Source of the DNA: Alphaproteobacteria bacterium
GTDB lineage: Bacteria; Pseudomonadota; Alphaproteobacteria; Rs-D84
Assembly: GCA_017383325.1 (NCBI GenBank)
Contig: JAFNYG010000035.1
Location: forward strand, 1-13,691
Reading direction: 5' to 3'
DNA length: 13,691 bases
Shown here: piece by piece, positions 1 through 6,228 of the stretch
Position numbering within the stretch: the first letter of the stretch is position 1
Layout: each line of letters opens with the position of its first letter
Notes under the pieces: generated by a model
What the model was told of the DNA's origin: nothing
The model's input: only the letters and a program-made list of their open reading frames with translations
The model's database searches: none
Program-made: the position numbers and the translations under genes

Positions 1-447
1 ACCTTCGATATCGCCAACGGTACCACCAATTTCGCAAACAACAAAATCTGTGCCGGTTGGCGCAGATATGTATTCTTTTATCTTGTTTGAAACGTGCGGT
101 ATCATCTGAACCGTCGCACCCAAGTAATCACCACGACGTTCAGAATTCAAAACATCCCAATATATACGACCGCCAGACACAGAATCGTTGCGCGACAGAC
201 GCACCCCCAAAAAACGTTCATAATACCCAAGGTCTAAATCCGTTTCGTATCCATCATTTGTGACATAAACTTCGCCATGCTGAAGCGGCGACATCGTTCC
301 TGGGTCGATATTTAAATACGGGTCAAATTTCCGTGCATGCACGGTGTACCCCCGCGATTGAAGAAGGGCGCCACAACCTGCTGCTGCGACGCCCTTGCCT
401 AAACTTGATACAACCCCACCGGTAATAAATATATATTTCGTTGCCAT
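1..447 (-). CDS. pyrG: CTP synthase, N-terminal part (partial at left edge)
   Basis: The 149 visible codons encode the start of the synthetase domain of CTP synthase, which converts UTP to CTP with ATP and glutamine-derived ammonia in the cytoplasm. The protein begins [11 protein letters not shown]. The nucleotide-binding loop is at residues 11-22 (VVSSLGKG), followed by [15 protein letters not shown] at 40-53, a Mg-binding Asp near residue 70, and [12 protein letters not shown] at 138-149, all family hallmarks. The gene runs off the window before the glutaminase domain. The ATG at 447 is preceded by a Shine-Dalgarno AAGGGGG (453-459) inside a leader of about 16 bases, and its promoter lies at 470-498. 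It is divergent from comEC. I see no G-run at the predicted start of transcription of the sort used for pyrG reiterative transcription in Firmicutes. The identification is secure; only completeness is unknown. Confidence 0.97.
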   Translation of the reverse strand, partial: MATKYIFITGGVVSSLGKGVAAAGCGALLQSRGYTVHARKFDPYLNIDPGTMSPLQHGEVYVTNDGYETDLDLGYYERFLGVRLSRNDSVSGGRIYWDVLNSERRGDYLGATVQMIPHVSNKIKEYISAPTGTDFVVCEIGGTVGDIEG

Positions 448-469
448 AAGTGCCCCCTTATGGAATTTT

Positions 470-498
470 ATCATACGAAATTTTTCATTGCGGCGCAA
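470..498 (-). promoter_or_regulatory. pyrG promoter
   Basis: On the minus strand a -35 box TTGCGC (493-498) and a -10 box TATGAT (470-475) are separated by 17 bases. The predicted start near 463 gives a leader of about 16 bases containing the pyrG Shine-Dalgarno. The -35 box is one arm of a palindrome whose other arm is the -35 box of comEC. Confidence 0.6.
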
Positions 499-517
499 TT
501 GAATAAATTCTTATACT
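488..517 (+). promoter_or_regulatory. comEC promoter, predicted leaderless
   Basis: A -35 box TTGCGG (488-493) and a -10 box TATACT (512-517) are 18 bases apart. The seventh base after the -10 box is the A of the comEC ATG at 524, so the transcript would carry no leader. No Shine-Dalgarno precedes the ATG, which agrees with this. Confidence 0.55.
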
Positions 518-523
518 GCAAAT

Positions 524-2422
524 ATGGTTATGCGTTATCCAAACTTATTTTTATTCGTGCCATTTTTGCTGGCTGGTGGCGCTGCTTTGTATTTTTCATC
601 GCCATATGAACCAAGCCTGGGGTTGGCATATGTTTTAATGACAATCAGTGCAATAATACTTTTTGCAAAGCGCATACCAAATGCTGTACGTGGCGCTTTG
701 ATTTTTATTGTTGGTTTTTGTTATGCATGCGCATTCACCAATTTTATAGATACCCCAAAGCTGAAGCACAATAAACATAATCTGGAGGTTGTTGGAACAG
801 TCAAAAATCTGGATTACACAGATGAAAAATCACGAATATACCTGGCGGTAAATGCAAATGATATCGGCGCAGGTGATGGCACTGCGATTATTCGCGTATC
901 AACAAATAACAATGTTGCCCTGCCCCAAATTGGTGATACGGTTCTGGCAAATATTGGACTGTTTAAACCGGTCGCAAAATATGCACCAGAATCGTTCGAT
1001 TTTTCACGATGGGCGTACTTTAATGGACTGACCGCCACAGGGTATATAAATGATTTGCAGATTATAGAATCCAATGGCGCGACCAGTGCAAATAATTTAC
1101 GCAATCACATTCACGAACAAACACAATCTTTCTTGGTCGACAGTTTAATACTGGGATATAAAAACGCAGTCCCAAAAGACGACGCACCAATATGGACCGC
1201 AACTGGGATTGGGCACGTATGGTCAATCAGCGGTTTTCATATGACATTGGTCGGCGGGTGGGTGTTTTTAATTTTCTATCTTATATTTCGCGCCACACCA
1301 TATATTACACGACGCGCCCCGGCACGAATCCCCGCAATGGGTTGCGCATGGATGTTTTTGTTGGGGTATCTGTTTGTATCAGGATTGGATGTTGCGACGC
1401 TTCGCGCGTTCTTGATGACGACGCTGGTATTTCTGGCGTTTGCATGTGGACGCAATGCAATTTCAATGCGAAATATTGCACTGGTGTTCTGTGTCATATT
1501 CTTTATCAATCCCCACTATGTTATGCAGGCCGGTTTTCAACTGTCGTTTGCAGCAGTGTTTGGATTGGTATGGATATATTCTGATGTAAAACCAAAAATG
1601 CCACAAAACAGGTTGCTGAAAATAATTTATGCATGCATTATAACATCTGTTGCGGCAACAATATTCACAGCGCCATTTGTTGCAATGCATTTCGGCGCAA
1701 TTCCAATTTATGGACTGGTTGGGAATATGGTGTTATTGCCAATATTTTCATTTGCAATTATGCCACTGGTTTTAATTGGTGCAATTTTGGGTGTGGGCGT
1801 ACCAATCGATATCGCACACAGGTTATATGATTTTACACTGGGGATTGCGCAATATATTTCAAGCCTGCCGTTTGCAACGATTGCTGTGCCACACATACCG
1901 AATACGGCGGCATTATGTTTCATAGTTGCGCTGATATTACTGATATCAATCAAACCGATTCGGTACGGGATAAATTACATCACAGTCGCAATGTTGTGCA
2001 CAATTGGCATGACAATTGTTTGCGTTGCGCCACGTCCTGTATTCTATACAACGTATGACAATGAACTGGTGGCATTTGTGGGCGATGATGGGAAACTGGA
2101 ATTTAACAAATCACGCGCTTCGAATCATTATTTCGCATTTAATACGTGGAAGCAAATAAATGGCGAAGACATAAACACACCAAACCGGCGTCGCAAGCAC
2201 AACAAGGGTTTGTACCGATACGGCAATATTGTCTATGTTCAAAAATTTGTGCCACTGATGAAAAACCTGGGCGCACTGTGTACAGACGACAGCGTAAAAT
2301 ACATCGTTTCGTATCTTGATATAAAATCTGAAAAGTGCGCAGGTAAAATTCTGCGTGGCGGCGTTTTGATTTATCCGAACAACACCGTGCGACACATACA
2401 ACAAAACCGCAGATGGAATTAA
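524..2422 (+). CDS. comEC: ComEC/Rec2-family DNA-uptake channel protein without metallo-beta-lactamase domain
   Basis: This 632-residue polytopic inner-membrane protein belongs to the ComEC/Rec2 family, the channel thought to pass single-stranded DNA into the cytoplasm during natural transformation. Residues 1-75 hold membrane segments and 85-180 a soluble OB-like region (DUF4131 type). The competence domain spans about 200-500, with SISGFHM (234-240), VATLRAFLM (290-298) and NPHYVMQAGFQLSF (329-342) matching conserved family motifs. The roughly 130-residue C-terminal part is soluble and contains no HxHxDH motif, so the beta-lactamase-like nuclease domain of long ComEC proteins is absent. The stop is followed closely by a terminator, so the short form looks native. 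The first ATG at 524 matches the predicted transcription start; an ATG at 530 is the alternative. No other competence gene is visible nearby. Confidence 0.9.
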   Translation: MVMRYPNLFLFVPFLLAGGAALYFSSPYEPSLGLAYVLMTISAIILFAKRIPNAVRGALIFIVGFCYACAFTNFIDTPKLKHNKHNLEVVGTVKNLDYTDEKSRIYLAVNANDIGAGDGTAIIRVSTNNNVALPQIGDTVLANIGLFKPVAKYAPESFDFSRWAYFNGLTATGYINDLQIIESNGATSANNLRNHIHEQTQSFLVDSLILGYKNAVPKDDAPIWTATGIGHVWSISGFHMTLVGGWVFLIFYLIFRATPYITRRAPARIPAMGCAWMFLLGYLFVSGLDVATLRAFLMTTLVFLAFACGRNAISMRNIALVFCVIFFINPHYVMQAGFQLSFAAVFGLVWIYSDVKPKMPQNRLLKIIYACIITSVAATIFTAPFVAMHFGAIPIYGLVGNMVLLPIFSFAIMPLVLIGAILGVGVPIDIAHRLYDFTLGIAQYISSLPFATIAVPHIPNTAALCFIVALILLISIKPIRYGINYITVAMLCTIGMTIVCVAPRPVFYTTYDNELVAFVGDDGKLEFNKSRASNHYFAFNTWKQINGEDINTPNRRRKHNKGLYRYGNIVYVQKFVPLMKNLGALCTDDSVKYIVSYLDIKSEKCAGKILRGGVLIYPNNTVRHIQQNRRWN

Positions 2423-2450
2423 CAATTAAGGAAAAAAATTTTACAAATAA

Positions 2451-2475
2451 AAATCCCCCAGATGGGGGATTTTTT
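2451..2475. terminator. Bidirectional terminator between comEC and rpmA
   Basis: A 9-bp stem, AAATCCCCC pairing with GGGGGATTT around an AGAT loop (2451-2472), has a T run on the plus strand (2470-2475) and a matching A run on the left that gives a T run on the minus strand. It lies between the convergent ends of comEC (2422) and rpmA (2477) and can serve both. Confidence 0.9.
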
Positions 2476-2476
2476 A

Positions 2477-2740
2477 TTATTTTGCTTCTTCGGGAACGAC
2501 AGAAACCGTTCTGCGGTCGCCGTTGCCTTTTTTGAATTTCACAATACCTGCGATTTTCGCAAAGATTGTGTGGTCTTTACCCATACCAACGTTCAGCCCT
2601 GGGTGTACAGATGTACCACGCTGGCGAATGATGATGTTGCCTGGGATTACACGACTGCCACCAGACTTTTTAATACCAAGTCTGCGTCCGGCCGAGTCGC
2701 GTCCATTCATTGATGCGGAACCCGCTTTCTTATGTGCCAT
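2477..2740 (-). CDS. rpmA: 50S ribosomal protein L27
   Basis: This 87-residue protein is bacterial L27, a small basic protein of the large subunit whose N-terminal tail reaches towards the peptidyl-transferase centre. The N-terminus [16 protein letters not shown] and the internal [10 protein letters not shown] and VGMGKDHT stretches are typical of the family, and the length is normal. There is no Firmicutes-type N-terminal extension needing cleavage. The gene starts 12 bases after the rplU stop. Its Shine-Dalgarno AAGGGGG (2748-2754) begins within the rplU stop codon, so the two genes are cotranscribed. In many bacteria obgE follows; here the operon ends at the shared terminator facing comEC. 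Confidence 0.98.
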   Translation of the reverse strand: MAHKKAGSASMNGRDSAGRRLGIKKSGGSRVIPGNIIIRQRGTSVHPGLNVGMGKDHTIFAKIAGIVKFKKGNGDRRTVSVVPEEAK

Positions 2741-2752
2741 AGTTCTGCCCCC

Positions 2753-3052
2753 TTATGCCTTGATTTCTTTGATTTTCAAAACAGTAATGAACTGACGATG
2801 GCCGGCGGTGCGGCGATAATTCTGGCGACGTTTTTTCTTGAACACCAAAATTTTGTCAGCGCGTTTCTGTTCAATAACTTCTGCGATAACTTTGGCACCG
2901 TCAACAAATGGTGTACCAATTTTATCACCAACCATTAATACCTGGTCGAATTCGACCGTACCTGCGGCGTCCAGTTTTTCAACCTTTACAATATCGCCCT
3001 GTGCGACGCGATACTGTTTGCCACCGGTTTGAAAGATTGCATATTCGCTCAT
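2753..3052 (-). CDS. rplU: 50S ribosomal protein L21
   Basis: This 99-residue protein is L21, which binds 23S rRNA in the large subunit. It begins [20 protein letters not shown], matching the usual L21 start, and ends with the typical basic [13 protein letters not shown] region before a short tail. The reading frame stays open upstream to 3115, but the extra residues are lysine-rich and outside the family. The ATG at 3052 is preceded by AGAGAAAG, a weak but usable Shine-Dalgarno. It is the first gene of the rplU-rpmA operon, with its promoter at 3116-3143 and a leader of about 57 bases. Confidence 0.97.
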   Translation of the reverse strand: MSEYAIFQTGGKQYRVAQGDIVKVEKLDAAGTVEFDQVLMVGDKIGTPFVDGAKVIAEVIEQKRADKILVFKKKRRQNYRRTAGHRQFITVLKIKEIKA

Positions 3053-3115
3053 TTTCTTTCTCTTGTGTTTTGTGTTTATATTTATTTTTGCCATTTTGGC
3101 GAAAAGTTTATGCAA

Positions 3116-3143
3116 ATTCTATCCTTTTTACACAAAAAGTCAA
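3116..3143 (-). promoter_or_regulatory. rplU-rpmA promoter
   Basis: A -35 box TTGACT (3138-3143) and a -10 box TAGAAT (3116-3121) are separated by 16 bases on the minus strand. The predicted start near 3109 leaves a leader of about 57 bases before rplU. The leader contains one short stem, GCCA/TGGC (around 3088-3101), which is too weak to claim as a control element. Confidence 0.65.
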
Positions 3144-3211
3144 GTATTTTGTAGAAAATTTTATGCAATCTATATCTACACGTGTCACATTACGCGTGTT
3201 TTGTATAAAGA

Positions 3212-3240
3212 CAAAAAAAAACACCGTCGATTGACGGTGT
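3212..3240 (-). terminator. Rho-independent terminator of tRNA-Asp
   Basis: On the minus strand ACACCGTC pairs with GACGGTGT around an AATC loop (3221-3240) and is followed by eight T residues (3213-3220). It lies six bases downstream of the tRNA CCA end and would isolate the tRNA transcript from the rplU promoter. Confidence 0.92.
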
Positions 3241-3246
3241 AAATAC

Positions 3247-3323
3247 TGGCGGGATTGACGGGGCTCGAACCCGCGACCTTCTGCGTGACAGGCAGACGCT
3301 CTAACCAGCTGAGCTACAACCCC
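3247..3323 (-). tRNA. tRNA-Asp (anticodon GTC), CCA encoded
   Basis: The reverse strand folds as a complete tRNA. The acceptor strand GGGGTTG pairs with CAATCCC with one G-U pair. The D arm carries AGCTCAGCTGGTTAGAGC. The anticodon arm is CTGCCTGTCACGCAG with GTC in the loop, and the T arm contains GGTTCGAGCC. The discriminator is G at 3250 and CCA is encoded at 3247-3249. It has its own promoter and terminator, so it is a single-gene unit. Confidence 0.97.
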
Positions 3324-3338
3324 TAAAGCGTTATGCAT

Positions 3339-3365
3339 ATTATAACGTATATGAAATAAATGCAA
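3339..3365 (-). promoter_or_regulatory. tRNA-Asp promoter
   Basis: A perfect -10 box TATAAT (3339-3344) lies a few bases upstream of the mature tRNA 5' end at 3323. A TTGCAT box (3360-3365) is 15 bases upstream of it, slightly short spacing. Reading the -10 as the overlapping TAATAT would give 17. Confidence 0.6.
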
Positions 3366-3382
3366 GTGTTTTTTTCATAAAT

Positions 3383-3637
3383 TTATTTCTGCCTGATGAT
3401 ATTTTCCATAATAATTTGCAAACTGTCGTTTTTAGACTGTTGCTGTTCTTCGGCCAGACATCTGGCACGCGCAGAATCTAAATCACGACGATACTGTTGA
3501 TATGTGGCGTCGGTGTGCGGGATAACGCCTGTTTCGTGACGTTTTTCTTCGTCACAGGCAGCCATTAACAACATGACGCACGCACAAACAGAAATGTTTT
3601 TTATTAACGTTGATGTACGATTATTGGTGTAAAACAT
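3383..3637 (-). CDS. Small predicted lipoprotein of unknown function
   Basis: I do not recognise this 84-residue protein as a named family. Its N-terminus has basic residues (Arg7, Lys13), then a hydrophobic stretch ending in a lipobox LMAAC with the lipidated Cys at residue 28, so a signal-peptidase II substrate is likely. The mature part is about 57 residues, hydrophilic, rich in Glu, Gln and Arg, and probably helical (around YQQYRRDLDSARARCLAEEQQQ), with one further Cys. The open frame extends to 3691, but the ATG at 3637 has a good Shine-Dalgarno AGAGG (3643-3647) five bases away and lies downstream of a promoter at 3664-3691. The gene follows the S1-like gene on the same strand with no clear terminator between, so partial cotranscription is possible. 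LspA, the enzyme for its maturation, is encoded 4.2 kb upstream. Confidence 0.75.
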   Translation of the reverse strand: MFYTNNRTSTLIKNISVCACVMLLMAACDEEKRHETGVIPHTDATYQQYRRDLDSARARCLAEEQQQSKNDSLQIIMENIIRQK

Positions 3638-3663
3638 CGTTGCCTCTTTTATGTTATATAGCA

Positions 3664-3691
3664 TATATAGCACAAAACCAAATATTGTCAA
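3664..3691 (-). promoter_or_regulatory. Promoter of the small lipoprotein gene
   Basis: A perfect -35 box TTGACA (3686-3691) is followed after 16 bases by TATATA (3664-3669). The predicted start near 3657 gives a leader of about 20 bases containing the Shine-Dalgarno. The -35 box lies inside a 17-bp palindrome (3680-3696). Confidence 0.6.
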
Positions 3692-3696
3692 TATTT
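3680..3696. repeat. 17-bp palindrome over the lipoprotein -35 box
   Basis: AAATATTG and CAATATTT are perfect inverted arms of 8 bp around a single central base. The palindrome starts 11 bases after the stop of the S1-like gene and contains the whole TTGACA box. No T run follows on either strand, so it reads better as an operator-like site than as a terminator. It is AT-rich, so chance remains possible. Confidence 0.4.
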
Positions 3697-3706
3697 TTGT
3701 GGCATT

Positions 3707-5122
3707 TTATTTACAACGACCGGGCTGTTCTTTGCAGTTTATAATATCACCTTTGATCCAGCCCTCCATTTTACGAATTGCTTGCATAACTATCTTCAGT
3801 TCACCTTCTGTAAGACTCGACAATGTCGTGGTAACGGGTTTCTTTATAGAGTCTGCAACCCAACGCGCATAACTATCTGGATTATTACCGTCAGATTGCG
3901 GTGCGTATTTTCTCATCGCGCGCACTATTGACAAATTGTTATATTCCGGCCCACGCAGCAAATCATGCAAAGCAGCAGTCCCATCTTCTTCGTTTGCAAA
4001 CGCTGCAAATTTCCCGCCGCCATGACCTATTTTTCTGGAATCTGTGGTTCCGTTAATAATATTGCCCGGATTATTATTACGCCACGCAAGTGTCCCACCA
4101 ATGCGAGCATAAGCATTACCATCTGGACGCAGATATATAACATCGTGTTTTTCGATACTACTGTTCCAGCGTCGTTCCACTGCAACCGGTTTTTCAAACA
4201 GTTTTTTAACATTTGCGAACACGCCACCCGTCGATATACCAGAATTCATATCCCCCGTGCCAGCAATCACATTTTCTGAATGCGTTGCCATTCCAACAAT
4301 TTGATTATTCGAATTTAACAGGGCACTGCCACCATCGCCAGACCAGGCCGAACAATTATGGGTAAGATTAATGCCAGATGTTTTTGTGATTTTACAATTT
4401 TCAACTAATTTTAATCGATTTCCATCACCCAGATATTCTGTAAGAAAATTTTTGCCTGTTATTTTTGTGAATTCATCTAAAAATGTTTTATATTGCGCAC
4501 CATTGTTTTCATAAATATCGTATTTCCCCAGTCCCAGGTCTGCCCCTTTTTTTTCAGTTTTACCCCGATCAATCCAGTCATATGGGTAAACCTTTTTCAA
4601 CCATTGGGAATATGCGGATTTTATCGCCTGGATGTCACTGGACGTCAAAACCTTTAAATCACCAAAGCCGGCACGCTTTAAATTCCCCTGCGATGATGCA
4701 CCCGCCGATTGCCGAAAACCAAATTTTTCGTTTTTTAACCTGTCCAGAATGGTGTTACGGCTGTCCAGTGCCAGAACCCCCCAATCGGTACTGGTTTCAT
4801 TGGCGGTGCCAGCACAATTGGCCAGACCACCGCCGGCCTGGACCAGGCGCGCCATTATTTTTTGGCCGTCACTGGTATAAACAACACATACCGGTTTATT
4901 TTTTACGCCACAGCAACCAGCCGCCTGTTTAGACGTTAAAACATGTGCCGCCGATATAAATTGCCCCGTTGCACACCCGGCATCAGAACAAATACGGACA
5001 TAGTTATTGTATGGCGCACTGTTCCAGTTAACGTATTTGCGTTTTTCAACACCACCAATGTCCCCCAGCGCAACCGATGGGATAATGCAAAACATCAAGA
5101 TTTTAGATATATCAAATCTCAT
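3707..5122 (-). CDS. Exported trypsin-like (S1) domain fused to an RNNNPGNI-motif domain; probable pseudoprotease
   Basis: This 471-residue protein starts with a signal peptide (residues 1-20, ending VALG). An S1 trypsin-like domain follows to about 310. The His position is in ISAAHVL (His60) and the Asp position in STDWGVLALD (Asp113). The nucleophile region reads SGDGGSALLN (261-270), so the usual Ser of GDSGS is Gly264. Proteolysis by the normal mechanism is therefore unlikely unless Ser266 substitutes. Residues 346-460 form a second domain with RNNNPGNI (348-355), GGKFAAFANEEDG, a YNNLSIVRAMRKYAP stretch and DSYARWVAD, resembling proteins annotated as phage 'structural protein P5'; its activity is not known to me. 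Ten cysteines outside the signal peptide suggest disulfides and a periplasmic or secreted location. I chose the ATG at 5122, which overlaps the upstream stop as ATGA and has GAGGAT before it, over 5137. Confidence 0.75.
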   Translation of the reverse strand: MRFDISKILMFCIIPSVALGDIGGVEKRKYVNWNSAPYNNYVRICSDAGCATGQFISAAHVLTSKQAAGCCGVKNKPVCVVYTSDGQKIMARLVQAGGGLANCAGTANETSTDWGVLALDSRNTILDRLKNEKFGFRQSAGASSQGNLKRAGFGDLKVLTSSDIQAIKSAYSQWLKKVYPYDWIDRGKTEKKGADLGLGKYDIYENNGAQYKTFLDEFTKITGKNFLTEYLGDGNRLKLVENCKITKTSGINLTHNCSAWSGDGGSALLNSNNQIVGMATHSENVIAGTGDMNSGISTGGVFANVKKLFEKPVAVERRWNSSIEKHDVIYLRPDGNAYARIGGTLAWRNNNPGNIINGTTDSRKIGHGGGKFAAFANEEDGTAALHDLLRGPEYNNLSIVRAMRKYAPQSDGNNPDSYARWVADSIKKPVTTTLSSLTEGELKIVMQAIRKMEGWIKGDIINCKEQPGRCK

Positions 5123-6189
5123 AAGGTATCCTCGCACTGATTGGCCGCCCGTATTAATTTCTTGGTCAGGTTCAACAAAGAAATGTTAAAGCCCGTCCCA
5201 ACCGCACCAACAACAACGTTCGTACCAGACGCAACGTTCGCCACGGTGTTTAATGTTTTTTCTTTGCGTTGGCCTGCCGCAGTATTATCGTTGCGAACCT
5301 TGTTAGAATTGGCGGCCGCACTGGTCCCAACACCAACCGCACCAATTACACTGCCCGCAATGCCAGTGCCCATTACCACAGTCATATGTTTTTCTATTTT
5401 TTCAACATCGGACACGTTCATCGTGCCACAATAATGTATTGTGTCGTCGAATGCCTGCATATATGGGTTTTCAATCGGATTTACACCGGCCGCAATCGCC
5501 GCATCGTTCGCGGCCCGCAATTTTTCAACCGCATCGTTACATGCCTGGACACGCAAAATCAGTTCACTTTGATCCTTGTTCAGGCCGGCAATAATCGCAG
5601 TTGCAATATTCGTTGCCGTATTCCCGGCCAATAAACCGGTTCGCCAATTTCCCAACCGTCTGGATTTTGCAATGGCACGATCCTGTTCCAGCATTAGCCC
5701 CAGTGCGGCGTTTAATTCCGACTGATTTTCCAGTTGAATAGCCTTAACCAATAAAGGGAATATTTTTTCAGCAAATTCTTCGTCAGACATATTTTCAACG
5801 CTGGCCACATCACAGCCGCCATTCTTGCAAATGCGTTCCAAAATTTGTTGGGATAATTCTGATACCTGTTTATCTGTGTTCGCCTTGGCAATACCGGTTG
5901 CCAATGCACCACCCGCCGCCACAGTTCCAACCCCAGTGACAACCGTGCTGGCAATCGATACACCAGACAATTCAGATAAATCAGCCGACAAACCGCCACA
6001 AAATGTTTGTACCGCCTCGTAAACGTCGTACATATTATCCAACGCAATGTCCGCAGGCGTTTCAGGTTCCCCTTCGTAATAAATATCATCGGTCGGTAAA
6101 TCATCGAACGACAAATCTGTCGCGGCATGCGAATCCGCAATAACCGCAAGACACAAAACACATGTAAATATTCGAAACCATCTGTTCAT
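5119..6189 (-). CDS. Exported protein with four glycine-rich hydrophobic segments, unknown function
   Basis: I do not recognise this 356-residue protein. Residues 1-22 are a signal peptide (cleavage likely after DSHA). An acidic stretch follows at 25-60. Four hydrophobic segments rich in Gly, Ala, Thr and Val occur at about 74-103, 181-203, 270-293 and 313-338, separated by helical polar regions. They resemble glycine-zipper or membrane-hairpin segments rather than ordinary transmembrane helices. Six Cys (64, 121, 126, 217, 254, 352) in the mature part could make three disulfides. Segments 1-2 and 3-4 look like two versions of one hairpin. The stop overlaps the start of the S1-like gene as ATGA, so the two are translationally coupled and probably act together in the periplasm or outer surface. 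The promoter at 6200-6228 puts transcription start within about four bases of the ATG. Confidence 0.72.
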   Translation of the reverse strand: MNRWFRIFTCVLCLAVIADSHAATDLSFDDLPTDDIYYEGEPETPADIALDNMYDVYEAVQTFCGGLSADLSELSGVSIASTVVTGVGTVAAGGALATGIAKANTDKQVSELSQQILERICKNGGCDVASVENMSDEEFAEKIFPLLVKAIQLENQSELNAALGLMLEQDRAIAKSRRLGNWRTGLLAGNTATNIATAIIAGLNKDQSELILRVQACNDAVEKLRAANDAAIAAGVNPIENPYMQAFDDTIHYCGTMNVSDVEKIEKHMTVVMGTGIAGSVIGAVGVGTSAAANSNKVRNDNTAAGQRKEKTLNTVANVASGTNVVVGAVGTGFNISLLNLTKKLIRAANQCEDTL

Positions 6190-6199
6190 AACAGCGGAA

Positions 6200-6228
6200 A
6201 TTATATCACAAAATTCATATCAAAACAA
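6200..6228 (-). promoter_or_regulatory. Promoter of the unknown two-gene operon, near-leaderless
   Basis: A perfect -10 box TATAAT (6200-6205) preceded by TGA (extended -10) lies 17 bases from a -35 box TTGTTT (6223-6228). The predicted start is at 6192-6193, only 3 to 4 bases before the ATG at 6189, and no Shine-Dalgarno is present. Confidence 0.65.

Noticed and set aside
3053..3115. N-terminal extension of rplU with a lysine-rich sequence
   Set aside because: L21 starts at MSEYAIF in length and motif; the extra codons lie in the leader downstream of a good promoter and have no Shine-Dalgarno.
3108..3365. 85-codon minus-strand open frame across the tRNA-Asp gene
   Set aside because: Its middle (VAQLVRASACHAEGRGFEP) is the familiar spurious translation of a tRNA gene, and it runs through the tRNA promoter and terminator.
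3353..3389. AT-only inverted repeat GAAATAAA/TTTATTTC between the lipoprotein gene and tRNA-Asp
   Set aside because: The arms hold almost no G or C, the loop is long and no T run follows on the transcribed strand, so I do not call a terminator.
4483..4932. 149-codon plus-strand open frame
   Set aside because: It is antisense to the S1-like gene, is rich in Pro/His/Trp as expected of a shadow frame, and has no start signals.
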